This document shows positions 21,424-29,392 of a stretch of DNA of 46,073 nucleotides, one piece after another. The notes under the pieces were generated by a model that was not told the DNA's origin, did no database searches, and saw nothing but the letters and a program-made list of their open reading frames with translations. The first letter of the stretch is position 1, and each line of letters starts with the position of its first letter. The DNA lies in NCBI GenBank assembly GCA_002753275.1, contig PEAA01000004.1, positions 41,326 through 87,398 of the forward strand, given 5' to 3'. The translations under genes and the position numbers were made by a program. This DNA is from Zetaproteobacteria bacterium (GTDB taxonomy: Bacteria > Pseudomonadota > Zetaproteobacteria > Mariprofundales > Mariprofundaceae).

Positions 21424-22968
21424 TTATTCCATGCGGGGAAAGATGGGGGTGGGCGCTAGGCATGTGTCACCCGCTTTGACTTTTCCCCAACCGCCGACAT
21501 CATGAAAATTGAGATGAATGTTCTCAGGGTTGATCGTAAGGATTTGTTCAAGCATCGCCAACGATTTGTTGGGCATGAAGGGGTGAAGTTGTACGGCGAC
21601 CAGCCGCAACATTTCAACCAAGTGGTAAAGTACGGTGTTGAGCCTTGCCTCATTGCCATCTTTGGCCAGAGCCCATGGGGTATTCTCTTCAATATAACGG
21701 TTGCCATGACGAACGACAATGCTGATGCGTTCGATGGCCAGATGAAACGCCTGTTTGGAGAGATGTTGGTCGACTTCGCGTTGCATCGCTTCAACATCGG
21801 CAATCAGGGCACGGTCACACGCCTCTTCAGTTTGAGACTCAGGCACAATGGAGTTGCGATACTTTTTAAGCATGGCCAGTGAACGGTTAAGCAGGTTGCC
21901 AATGTCATTGGCCAGTTCGGAGTTGTAGCGCATTTTCAAGGCGTCGTAAGAGAAGTCACCATCGGCACCAAAGGGGACTTCGCGTAGCAGGAAGTAGCGC
22001 AATACATCGGCTTCGTAGTGCGCCAAAAGATCACTCGGACGCAGTGCATTTCCTTTGGATTTGGACATTTTTTCACCTTCCACAGTCCACCAGCCGTGGG
22101 CAAAAATACGCTTGGGTAGGGGGAGATCAGCAGCCATCAACATGCATGGCCAATAAACGGCATGGAAGCGCAAAATATCTTTGCCGATCAGGTGAAGATC
22201 TGCAGGCCAATAGGGGGATTGATCGTGTTCGGGCATTCCCAGCACGGTGAGGTAGTTGGTGAGGGCATCGATCCAAACATAGATCACATGGGCATCATCA
22301 TCGGGAACAGGGACGCCCCACGAGAATGTGGTGCGTGAAACGGAGAGATCACGCAGCCCCGATTCGACAAAACGAAGCACTTCGTTGCGGCGTGATTCTG
22401 GCGCAATAAAATCAGGATGGTTACGAATATGTTCAAGCAGAGGCTCTTGGTATTGGCTTAAACGGAAAAAGTAGGACTCTTCCTGAACCTTTTCGACGCT
22501 TCGCTTACAATCAGGACATTTTTTATCTTCCAAACATTCGGCATCGTTGAGTTGCGTTTCAGTCCAGAATGTTTCACACGGGACGCAGTACCACCCTTCG
22601 TAGATATCTTTATAAATGGCGCCCGCTGCGCATAATTTTTTCCACATGGCATGGACAGCCTGGTGGTGGCGTGGCTCAGATGTGCGAATGAAATCCGTGT
22701 TGGTAATGGCAAGTTCTGGCCAGAGTTGTTGGTAGCGAGAGACTACTTTATCTGCCAATTCAATGGGTTGGATGTTTTGTGCTTCGGCGGCTTGCTGCAC
22801 CTTTTGCCCATGCTCATCAACGCCCGTTAAAAAGAATACATCTTCATTCATCAATCGATGGTGACGCGCCAATACATCCGCTGCAATGGTGGTGTAAATG
22901 TGGCCAAGGTGGGGCTCATCATTGACATAGTAAATGGGGGTTGTGACATAGTACGGCGTGGATGGCAT
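21424..22968 (-). CDS. metG: Methionyl-tRNA synthetase
   Basis: MetG charges tRNA-Met with methionine. The 514-residue class I synthetase has the HIGH-type motif in NDEPHLGHIYTTI, the KMSKS motif in GEKMSKSKGNALRPSD, and Cys-x2-Cys pairs in the connective peptide (CVPCETFW, CPDCKRSV) that form zinc knuckles. It ends after the anticodon-binding helical domain and lacks the C-terminal tRNA-binding (EMAP-like) domain found in longer forms. The start was placed at ATG 22968, where homology-like sequence begins (MPSTPYYVTTPIYYVN). The only ribosome-site candidate, AGGA, is about 11 bases upstream, so the start is moderately certain. DUF2062 follows in the same direction. Confidence 0.95.
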   Translation of the reverse strand: MPSTPYYVTTPIYYVNDEPHLGHIYTTIAADVLARHHRLMNEDVFFLTGVDEHGQKVQQAAEAQNIQPIELADKVVSRYQQLWPELAITNTDFIRTSEPRHHQAVHAMWKKLCAAGAIYKDIYEGWYCVPCETFWTETQLNDAECLEDKKCPDCKRSVEKVQEESYFFRLSQYQEPLLEHIRNHPDFIAPESRRNEVLRFVESGLRDLSVSRTTFSWGVPVPDDDAHVIYVWIDALTNYLTVLGMPEHDQSPYWPADLHLIGKDILRFHAVYWPCMLMAADLPLPKRIFAHGWWTVEGEKMSKSKGNALRPSDLLAHYEADVLRYFLLREVPFGADGDFSYDALKMRYNSELANDIGNLLNRSLAMLKKYRNSIVPESQTEEACDRALIADVEAMQREVDQHLSKQAFHLAIERISIVVRHGNRYIEENTPWALAKDGNEARLNTVLYHLVEMLRLVAVQLHPFMPNKSLAMLEQILTINPENIHLNFHDVGGWGKVKAGDTCLAPTPIFPRME

Positions 22969-23023
22969 GGGTGAGAAGATCCTTTTCAACAAACAGTGCC
23001 CCAAGCATAGCGTAGTTCGCAAT

Positions 23024-23059
23024 GAAAAACAGGGGCCGAATTGGCCCCCTGTCTTTTTT
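23024..23059 (-). terminator. Bidirectional-looking hairpin terminator after the porin gene
   Basis: ACAGGGGCC pairs with GGCCCCCTGT (one bulged C) around a five-base loop. On the minus strand the stem is followed by TTTTT, right after the porin stop; on the plus strand it is followed by TTTTTTT. It separates the porin and metG transcripts. Confidence 0.85.
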
Positions 23060-23086
23060 TATCAACAATGGTGTATCGGGAGCTCT

Positions 23087-24148
23087 TTAGAAGCCAACCT
23101 GCAACAGCAATTTGGCTTGACGATCTGCATAACCTTTCTTGAAACCTGCCAATGTGGAACCATTCAACTGGTTTGCATCCTTGGTTGCGATGACATAGTT
23201 AAACTGCATGCGTGCACGCGCAGGGTTTTCAGGGTAGATCGCAGCATTGAAACCAAAAATAGCGTTGTTCGCTTTAAGGTTTTTAACTGCAGGAGCGTCT
23301 TTATAAAAAGTCTGTTCCCATTTGGTGACGAAATCAATCTGTTCAGAGAGTGGAAGGAGTAATTGTGTATAGTAAACGGTTGTCTTGCGAGAGAACTGTT
23401 TGCCCTGCATCCACTCAGCTTTGACACTGGCGACATCGAAATCGAGATGCGCAGCGGCATAGATCGCTGCATAGTTGCCTTTTGCAGCGGTGTTCGCAGA
23501 GTTGGTTTCAAGCATTTGACCCGCTTCTACATGAACCATGTCGTTTAATGTGTCGAGGGTGATACGGCCAGAGAAGAGCTCATCTTTGCCCAATTTGCTT
23601 GAGGTGTAGGCTACTGTGTCGCCACGCGCTCCTGCATTGAACATACCCATGTCATAGCCTAAGCCTGTTCCGGCAATGTTTTTGCCTGAAACCATCAAGC
23701 CGATGCCACGGTTTGGAATGACATTGCCGACCATGCCATAGTTGATGACATCAAGGTTGGATGCGGCGGTGTTGTATTCCATACTGAAGGGGGCTTTGAA
23801 TTGACCCACAGACAATTTCAATTCAGGCAAGAAGGTATAAGAGATCTTGGCATCTTGAATCAGATTTCCTGATGTGTTTGAATTTGGAGTCGTTGTTGGG
23901 TTGTTAAGTTCAAGTTGAAGGAAATAGCTGATGTTTTCATCGATACTGCCTTTGACGCCAAAACGAACGCGGTCAAAGTTGTAGTTTTTTTGCACTGTTT
24001 TGCTGCCGAAAGTGCCTGTAAATTGGGTGAAGCCGAAAGGTTTGATGTTGGGTTCGCTGGCTTCAGCTGTTGTGGTGGCAACCATGGCCAGTGATGAAGA
24101 GAGGGCAATGCCCAATGCGCGTAAATTGCGCGAAGTGTTGCTTGTCAT
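23087..24148 (-). CDS. Outer-membrane porin, OprO/OprP-like (phosphate-selective porin family)
   Basis: This protein of about 353 residues opens with a signal peptide (MTSNTSRNLRALGIALSSSLAMVATTTAEA). The mature part has the look of the phosphate-selective porin O/P family: FDRVRFGVKGSIDENISYFLQLE, DAKISYTFLPELKLSVGQFKAPFSMEY and NRGIGLMVSG. It ends LLLQVGF, with the C-terminal Phe of outer-membrane barrels. The substrate cannot be read; many family members are not phosphate porins. The start at ATG 24148 is placed by the signal peptide, since the ribosome site (AAGG) is weak. A plausible promoter (24218-24245) and a TGTGTCA repeat array (24263-24292) lie upstream, and a strong terminator lies downstream, so it is a monocistronic, probably regulated gene. 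Confidence 0.82.
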   Translation of the reverse strand: MTSNTSRNLRALGIALSSSLAMVATTTAEASEPNIKPFGFTQFTGTFGSKTVQKNYNFDRVRFGVKGSIDENISYFLQLELNNPTTTPNSNTSGNLIQDAKISYTFLPELKLSVGQFKAPFSMEYNTAASNLDVINYGMVGNVIPNRGIGLMVSGKNIAGTGLGYDMGMFNAGARGDTVAYTSSKLGKDELFSGRITLDTLNDMVHVEAGQMLETNSANTAAKGNYAAIYAAAHLDFDVASVKAEWMQGKQFSRKTTVYYTQLLLPLSEQIDFVTKWEQTFYKDAPAVKNLKANNAIFGFNAAIYPENPARARMQFNYVIATKDANQLNGSTLAGFKKGYADRQAKLLLQVGF

Positions 24149-24217
24149 TATGATAGAATACCTTGTAAATAAATTACCCACTTTGGCTGTGATACAGCGT
24201 TGGCGCGAGGGTCGCGA

Positions 24218-24245
24218 ATTATCGTGGTTATGTTTCCAGTCGCAA
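24218..24245 (-). promoter_or_regulatory. Candidate porin promoter (TTGCGA - 16 bp - GATAAT)
   Basis: On the minus strand, TTGCGA (24240-24245) and GATAAT (24218-24223) are 16 bases apart. They match the sigma-70 consensus at four and five of six positions. Transcription would start near 24211, giving a leader of roughly 60 bases before the porin ATG. The repeat array 18 bp farther upstream occupies an activator-type position. Confidence 0.5.
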
Positions 24246-24262
24246 TCCATTTCGTTTAAGGG

Positions 24263-24292
24263 TGTGTCATTTTGTGTCATCATGGTGACACA
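24263..24292. promoter_or_regulatory. Three-copy TGTGTCA operator-like array upstream of the porin
   Basis: TGTGTCA occurs at 24263-24269 and 24273-24279, a direct repeat with a 10-bp period. Its reverse complement TGACACA occurs at 24286-24292, six bases farther on. The last two copies make a perfect 7-6-7 inverted repeat. The array lies between the 3' end of the DJ-1-like gene and the porin promoter. A dimeric activator with an extra half-site, or a two-component regulator, would fit this geometry. Confidence 0.55.
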
Positions 24293-24316
24293 TTTCTGTG
24301 CCTTATCGCATAAGAT

Positions 24317-24889
24317 TCAGGAAAAATCGTTGTCGGTAATCATCTCTTGCCCGATGCGTAGCGCTGTTTCATTATCACATAGCTTGTTGATGAGCGCAAG
24401 AGAAAATAGGAGCGCGGTTCCTGGGCCTTGGCTGGTTAGAATATTACCATCTTCGATGACGCGGGCTGTTTCAAAAAGGATGGTTGCATCAACTGATAAA
24501 ATTTTTTCTTTCATCGATGGGTAGGCGGTGATTTTTTTGCCATGCAATAAGCCGAAGGAGGCAAGAGCAAACGGGGCAGCACAGATGGCGGCAAGGGTGC
24601 GTTGTTGGTTGTGAAAATAGCTGCAAGCACGCTTCACATCGGCACTCTCAGCCAGTAAAAAGGCGTTGGGAACACCGCCAGGAAGTATAATGGCATCCCA
24701 ATAGTGATCTACCACATGGGCAAATATCGCATCGGCGATCAGTGGAATGTTGGAGCGGCCGATAACGGTTTTTTCAGTGCCAATGCTGGCCATACACACC
24801 TCGATCTCTGCGCGGCGCAAAGTGTCGACAATGGTGATCAGTTCAATCTCTTCGACACCTTCAGTAAAGGGAACAATAACTTTGATCAT
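24317..24889 (-). CDS. DJ-1/PfpI family protein (YajL/ThiJ-like)
   Basis: This 190-residue protein of the DJ-1/PfpI superfamily begins MIKVIVPFTEGVEEIELITIVD, with the conserved Glu of the active site. The reactive cysteine is in LAAICAAPFALASFG, on the nucleophile elbow, followed by the family phrase ITAYPSMKE. Related proteins such as YajL act as glyoxal-protective or chaperone-like enzymes; the exact activity here is open. The start is ATG 24889, with GGAG six bases upstream, and overlaps the stop of the ybiB-like gene as ATGA. It is the last gene of the long minus-strand string that starts at alaC. Confidence 0.88.
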   Translation of the reverse strand: MIKVIVPFTEGVEEIELITIVDTLRRAEIEVCMASIGTEKTVIGRSNIPLIADAIFAHVVDHYWDAIILPGGVPNAFLLAESADVKRACSYFHNQQRTLAAICAAPFALASFGLLHGKKITAYPSMKEKILSVDATILFETARVIEDGNILTSQGPGTALLFSLALINKLCDNETALRIGQEMITDNDFS

Positions 24890-25851
24890 GATCGACTCCA
24901 GTGTGGGGGGAATTCGCCACCGGCAGCCCATTGGATGGCGTGTTGCATGTGGGTGAGGACGCTCTGCTCGCGATTATCGATGATGCCATTAATGATGCGT
25001 GCAAAATCCTCATCGAGATTTGAGAGCTTGGCAACGGTTTGGCGTGGGTAAGGTTCGTGATTGCTGTCATCGTACTGAACCATATCTAGGCGTTCGCCTG
25101 TTTGCATGGCGATCAATTTTTGCCGGTCAGCATAAAGTTCAGGTTCACCCTCAGCCCCCATGAAAATGAGTGAACGCGGCTGTTGCAGACGATGGTTAAC
25201 ATCGGCTAAGCGCATCACATAAGGTGTGTGAAATACACCATTGATTTGACCCGAACAGTTTAATGGGTTGAGTAAACGCGCCACAGAGTTGGCAAAGGTG
25301 CGTACCCCCAGTTTTTGACGCAACTGAATCAAGCGGTAAAGAGCAGGGCAACTCTCAGCAAGATCGAGGTAGGTGATCTTTTCTTGCTGCATCAGGTCAT
25401 GGGCATGGTGAATGGAGGTGGCGCGTTGAACCTGGCTATGCTTTTTTAACAAGTCCCAAGCGGATCGACGCCCTTCAATGTGCTCCATTCCATGAATGAG
25501 TATGGGGATTTTATGTTGCTCGGAGGCACGAATCGCTGCAATCAAATGGAGTGCGGTAGCGCGCTGTTTTCCCGCAAAACAGGGGATTTCAACGCTACTG
25601 TTAGGTGCGCGTTGCGGTTGATATCCAAGGCAGAAGCTTCTGGCAGCCTTGGTGAATCCTGCAAGTTCTTCCGCTGATTCGCCCTTCATTCGTTGGGCAA
25701 TCAGAAAAGCGCCCAACTGCAAGGGGTCGGCATCGTTTTGCAACAGCTCCGAGAAAAGGTTTTTGGCCTCTTCTTGATTAAGAAACTCAGCACCATGCTT
25801 GCCACGGGCAATGCGCCCAAGAAGGTTAGGGATGGTTATATGATGCGGCAT
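24886..25851 (-). CDS. YbiB-like protein of the anthranilate phosphoribosyltransferase (TrpD) fold
   Basis: This 321-residue protein has the TrpD-like two-domain plan. The N-terminal helical domain (LLGRIARGKHGAEFLNQEEAKNLFSELL, DPLQLGAFLIAQRMKGESAEELAGFTKAA) is followed by an alpha/beta domain. The usual GTGGD phosphoribosyl-pyrophosphate loop of true TrpD is not present; FAGKQRATALHLIAAI stands there instead. That is typical of the YbiB group, which binds nucleic acid rather than making phosphoribosyl anthranilate. No trp genes are nearby. It starts 24 bases after the folE stop and overlaps the DJ-1-like gene (ATGA), so it is part of the same transcript. Confidence 0.8.
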   Translation of the reverse strand: MPHHITIPNLLGRIARGKHGAEFLNQEEAKNLFSELLQNDADPLQLGAFLIAQRMKGESAEELAGFTKAARSFCLGYQPQRAPNSSVEIPCFAGKQRATALHLIAAIRASEQHKIPILIHGMEHIEGRRSAWDLLKKHSQVQRATSIHHAHDLMQQEKITYLDLAESCPALYRLIQLRQKLGVRTFANSVARLLNPLNCSGQINGVFHTPYVMRLADVNHRLQQPRSLIFMGAEGEPELYADRQKLIAMQTGERLDMVQYDDSNHEPYPRQTVAKLSNLDEDFARIINGIIDNREQSVLTHMQHAIQWAAGGEFPPHWSRS

Positions 25852-25875
25852 CGTCTGTATGAAAGGGAAGCAGGA

Positions 25876-26478
25876 TTAAAGACGCTGATCCATGCCAATC
25901 AGTTGGAATAGCTCCAATCGGGCAGAGGGATTGTTTAAAAAGGTTCCCGTTAATTTGGATGTAGTGGTCCAAGCGTTGGCCTTTTTAATGCCACGGTGGC
26001 ACATGCAGAAGTGTTGGCACTGAATAATCACCGCAACGCCTGAGGGTTGTAGAACCTCTTCAATCGCTTGCGCAATTTGCATGGTCAGTTTCTCTTGTAC
26101 TTGCAGGCGGCGAGCAAAACCTTCCACCACACGGGCCAGTTTGGACAAGCCAACCACGCGGCCATTGGCGATATAGGCGACATGCGCTTTGCCGACAAAG
26201 GGGGCAAGGTGGTGCTCGCAGTGGCTGTGGAGATCAATGTCGGAGACCAAGACCATCTCATCATAGCCCTCTACCTCTTCGAAGGTTTTGAGCAGATGTT
26301 GTTTTGGATCTTCGTTGTATCCTTTGAAATATTCACCAAAGGCTTTGAGTACCCGTTTCGGAGTTTCTTGCAATCCTTCGCGCTCGGGATCGTCGCCGGT
26401 AAATTTGAGTAGTGCCTTAACATGAGCCATTGCGGCAATATTTTCTGGGTCGTGAATGTCAAACTCCGGTTTAGTCAT
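25876..26478 (-). CDS. folE: GTP cyclohydrolase I
   Basis: FolE converts GTP to 7,8-dihydroneopterin triphosphate, the first step to folate. The 200-residue protein has all type I hallmarks: [12 protein letters not shown], the zinc ligands in [19 protein letters not shown] (Cys and His) and in [13 protein letters not shown] (the later Cys), and [24 protein letters not shown] chose ATG 26478 because AAAGGAGG lies eight bases upstream. An in-frame GTG at 26484 is also possible. The start overlaps the prfB 3' end by eight bases, implying coupling to prfB. Confidence 0.96.
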   Translation of the reverse strand: MTKPEFDIHDPENIAAMAHVKALLKFTGDDPEREGLQETPKRVLKAFGEYFKGYNEDPKQHLLKTFEEVEGYDEMVLVSDIDLHSHCEHHLAPFVGKAHVAYIANGRVVGLSKLARVVEGFARRLQVQEKLTMQIAQAIEEVLQPSGVAVIIQCQHFCMCHRGIKKANAWTTTSKLTGTFLNNPSARLELFQLIGMDQRL

Positions 26479-27602
26479 CACCACTTCCTCCTTTGCGTTT
26501 CATTCCCATCAGTTGTGCTGTGATAAACGCATCGATATCGCCATCAAGAAATGCTTGTGTGTTTCCTGTCTCCATGCCCGTGCGTAGATCTTTGATACGG
26601 GATTGATCCAAGACATAGGAGCGTATTTGATTGCCCCAACCAATGTCAACCTTGCTATCTTCAAGGGCTTGTTTTTCTGCATTCTGTTTTTCAATTTCAT
26701 ACTCATAGATACGAGCTTTGAGCATCTTCCATGCGGTTGCACGGTTTTTATGTTGTGAACGGTCATTTTGGCACTGTACGACAATCCCTGTTGGAATATG
26801 GGTTAAACGCACGGCAGAATCAGTTTTGTTGATATGTTGTCCTCCGGCGCCCGAAGCACGGTAGGTGTCAGTGCGAACATCGGCTTCATTGATGTCGACT
26901 TCAATGTCGCGTTCAATGTCGGGGTAGGCAAAAAGCGAGGCAAAAGAGGTATGCCGACGATTGCCTGAGTCAAAAGGAGATTTACGCACCAATCGGTGTA
27001 CCCCCATTTCAGCCTTGAGAAAACCATACGCATATTCACCTTTGATGGAGATCGTTGCCGATTTGATTCCTGCTTCATCCCCTGCGGAGCACTCCATAAG
27101 TTCTGTTTTGAATCCTTTACGCTCGGCCCAGCGCAAGTACATGCGCAGCAGCATCTCTGACCAGTCACACGCTTCTGTGCCGCCAGCACCTGCGTGAATA
27201 TCGACAAAGGCACTTTCGCTATCCATTTCACCGCCAAGCATTTGCGCCAACTCGAGGGCTTCAATTTCACTTTGCACGCCGTCCAGGCCTTGCACAGCTT
27301 CCATCTGCATCTCTTGATCGCGCTCTTCACTGGCCATTTCAAAAAGGGTGCTCTGCTCATCGAGATCGTCGGCAGCACGATGAAAGTTCTTTAGCACGCG
27401 TTCAACACGGGTGCGCTCTTGCATTAGTTTTTGCGCAGCGTCAGGGTTGTTCCATAGGCTTGGATCTTCGATTCGGGCATTGAGTTCGCGCAGTTCGTCC
27501 TCTTTGGCATCAATGTCAAAGAGACCTCCGCATGGCTTTGATTCGACTGCTAAAATCTTCTGCACGGGTGCGGAAGCCCGCGATTTGATCTTCAATACTC
27601 AC
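26471..27602 (-). CDS. prfB: Peptide chain release factor 2, made by programmed +1 frameshift
   Basis: RF2 terminates translation at UGA and UAA. The gene starts at GTG 27602 (GGAGAG upstream) and reads 28 codons, [20 protein letters not shown] then IKAMRRSL, to an in-frame TGA at 27516-27518. A +1 shift at CTT-TGA-C continues as [13 protein letters not shown] for 348 more residues, giving a protein of 376 residues. The second frame has the tripeptide anticodon SPF in [14 protein letters not shown] and the catalytic GGQ in [12 protein letters not shown] (about residues 253-255). The shift makes RF2 autoregulate: low RF2 slows termination at the UGA and favours shifting. A good promoter lies upstream at 27642-27669, and folE overlaps the 3' end. 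A simple gene caller would miss the first 28 codons. Confidence 0.95.
27515..27529 (-). promoter_or_regulatory. prfB programmed frameshift site
   Basis: On the minus strand the bases read GGAGG TCT CTT TGA C. The internal Shine-Dalgarno-like GGAGG is three bases before the slippery CTT, followed by the TGA stop and C. This is the same layout and spacing as the E. coli prfB site (AGGGGG-TAT-CTT-TGA-C). Confidence 0.93.
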
Positions 27603-27641
27603 GATGTATCTCTCCAACGGTTAAAGGATTTCAAAGGTTAA

Positions 27642-27669
27642 ATGATAGCGATTAAATTCACTTTGTCAG
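27642..27669 (-). promoter_or_regulatory. Candidate prfB promoter (CTGACA - 16 bp - TATCAT)
   Basis: On the minus strand, CTGACA (27664-27669) and TATCAT (27642-27647) are 16 bases apart, and each matches the sigma-70 consensus at five of six positions. It sits in the 98-base gap between recJ and prfB and would give a leader of about 33 bases. It implies that prfB-folE can be transcribed independently of the upstream string. Confidence 0.55.
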
Positions 27670-27700
27670 CCAGACCCTGTCGATGATTTAACAATGCAGG

Positions 27701-29392
27701 TTAAACGATAAAATCTTCGACTACAAATTGAATGGCACCATGGCCACGGTAGCTATCTTCTTGCAAGCTACCAATGACTGAGACCATCGCTCCTTGAGAG
27801 AGTGATGGCTTAAATTTAGTGGCGCCAAACATCACGGCATTGAGGCTTTGCACACCATCACTTAAACGCATGCGCATGACGCCGCCTGCTTTCATATCGA
27901 GTTGTGCAAGGGTGACATCTTGCACCAACCAGACTACAGGGGCATTGCCTCGACCAAAGGGCTCAAAGCGCTGGAGCCGTTTGACCAGCTCAATGTGGAT
28001 CGCTGAGAGTTGCAGCGAACCATCGATGGCAAGGGTTGGTAGAAGTTGTTGTTGGCCAGATTGATCGGCAATGGCTTGGGCAAAGAGGGTTAAAAAGGGC
28101 TGCCAATGCGCAGGTTGAAGGGAAGCACCACCGGCTCCTTGGTGCCCGCCAAAGCCAACCAAACAATCGGAGCAAGCATGCAGTATTTCGCCAATGTGAT
28201 AGCCAGAGACGCTACGCAATGAGAGGCGAATGAGTCCATCGGGCTCTAAAAAACCGATCGCTGCTGGGCGATGATATTTGCGAGCGAGGCGACCAGCAGC
28301 AAGACCAACGACACCGGCATGCCATTGATCATCGTAAGCTGCAAGAAGGTCGCCTCCGTTGAGGCGCGCTTCCGCGGCTTGAAAAACTTCGCTTTCAATG
28401 GTTCGGCGTGTTTTGTTGGCTTGTAGTAAAACCTCAATAAAAGGTGCCGTTTGGGCAGGATCTTGGCACGATAGAAGTTTGAGTGCCTCCTCGCCGTGCA
28501 ACATACGCCCTGCGGCATTGATGTGGGGCGCAATAAAAAAACCGATCGTCTGCGCATCGATCACCTTTTGGCGTGAAGCAACCGCCTTGATCAGTGCTGT
28601 GACCCCAATGGAAGCGAGGTTTTGATTCATTCGTTGTAATCCTTGATGAACCAGAATTCGATTGATGCCGACAAGCGACATCACATCGGCAACCGTCGCA
28701 ATGGCTACACGGTCCAGAAGTTGGCGAAGATCGTAATGGTAGGGGCGGCCTTGTTGTTTGCGTACTTTCCAGATTCCCACAAGAAGATAGAACGCCACGC
28801 CTGTACCACAGAGCTGGCGATCGGCAAAACCACAATCTTCACGCGCAGGATTGAGAATGGCATAGGCCGAAGGAAGGGTGCGATCGGGTAGATGGTGATC
28901 GGTGATGATGATGTCGAGACCCTTGGCCATTGCCAGTTCAGCGGCGGCAAAGCAGGTGATGCCCGTATCGACACTGATGCCTACTTTGCACCCCGCTTGA
29001 AGCGCTTCTTCCACGGCATCCTCTCCAATGCCATGCCCTTGTTCTGATCGATGGGGAATCGAGTAAGAGATCTTGGCATCGATCGCGCGAAATGCTTCAA
29101 AAAGGATGGTGGTTCCGCAGACACCATCGGCATCAAAATCACCAAAGATATGAATGCGCTCTCCTGCATCAAGAGCTTGGCAGATACGATCAACAGCCTT
29201 TTGCATATCGACCATTAAAAATGGATCGGGAAGTTCCGATAAAAAAGGTTTGAAAAATGGGTGTTCTTCGTGCAACGCCCGAGATGCCAGCAATGCTTCC
29301 CAGGTTGCTACAGGTTCATGTGCGTAAATGGGATGATTACGCCATGTAAGCGATCTGTTTCCGAGTGTAGATTGTGTGGGTAAGTTATTCAT
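27701..29392 (-). CDS. recJ: Single-stranded-DNA-specific exonuclease RecJ
   Basis: RecJ degrades single-stranded DNA 5' to 3' in recombination and repair. The 563-residue protein is close to the E. coli length (577). DHH-family motifs are in order: IFGDFDADGVCGTTIL (motif I aspartates), SVDTGITCF, IITDHHLPDRTLP (the DHH motif), and the later DHHA1 domain with GYHIGEILHACSDCLVGFGGHQGAGG. The start is ATG 29392, which overlaps the stop of the RpfE-like gene as ATGA. No ribosome site precedes it, so translation probably depends on coupling. An upstream in-frame GTG (29488) lies inside the preceding gene and was rejected. The 98-base gap before prfB contains a promoter. Confidence 0.95.
   Translation of the reverse strand: MNNLPTQSTLGNRSLTWRNHPIYAHEPVATWEALLASRALHEEHPFFKPFLSELPDPFLMVDMQKAVDRICQALDAGERIHIFGDFDADGVCGTTILFEAFRAIDAKISYSIPHRSEQGHGIGEDAVEEALQAGCKVGISVDTGITCFAAAELAMAKGLDIIITDHHLPDRTLPSAYAILNPAREDCGFADRQLCGTGVAFYLLVGIWKVRKQQGRPYHYDLRQLLDRVAIATVADVMSLVGINRILVHQGLQRMNQNLASIGVTALIKAVASRQKVIDAQTIGFFIAPHINAAGRMLHGEEALKLLSCQDPAQTAPFIEVLLQANKTRRTIESEVFQAAEARLNGGDLLAAYDDQWHAGVVGLAAGRLARKYHRPAAIGFLEPDGLIRLSLRSVSGYHIGEILHACSDCLVGFGGHQGAGGASLQPAHWQPFLTLFAQAIADQSGQQQLLPTLAIDGSLQLSAIHIELVKRLQRFEPFGRGNAPVVWLVQDVTLAQLDMKAGGVMRMRLSDGVQSLNAVMFGATKFKPSLSQGAMVSVIGSLQEDSYRGHGAIQFVVEDFIV

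Noticed and set aside
24263-24279. Canonical PhoB box at the porin
   Set aside because: The 7-mers resemble Pho half-sites, but the period is 10 bp instead of 11 and the pair is oriented away from the porin gene. It is kept only as an unassigned operator.
24149-24283. Upstream extension of the porin frame to 24283
   Set aside because: It would run through the promoter and the TGTGTCA array and would place 45 residues in front of a clear signal peptide.
24886-25851. Anthranilate phosphoribosyltransferase (trpD)
   Set aside because: The phosphoribosyl-pyrophosphate loop of true TrpD is missing and no trp genes are near. A YbiB-like assignment fits better.
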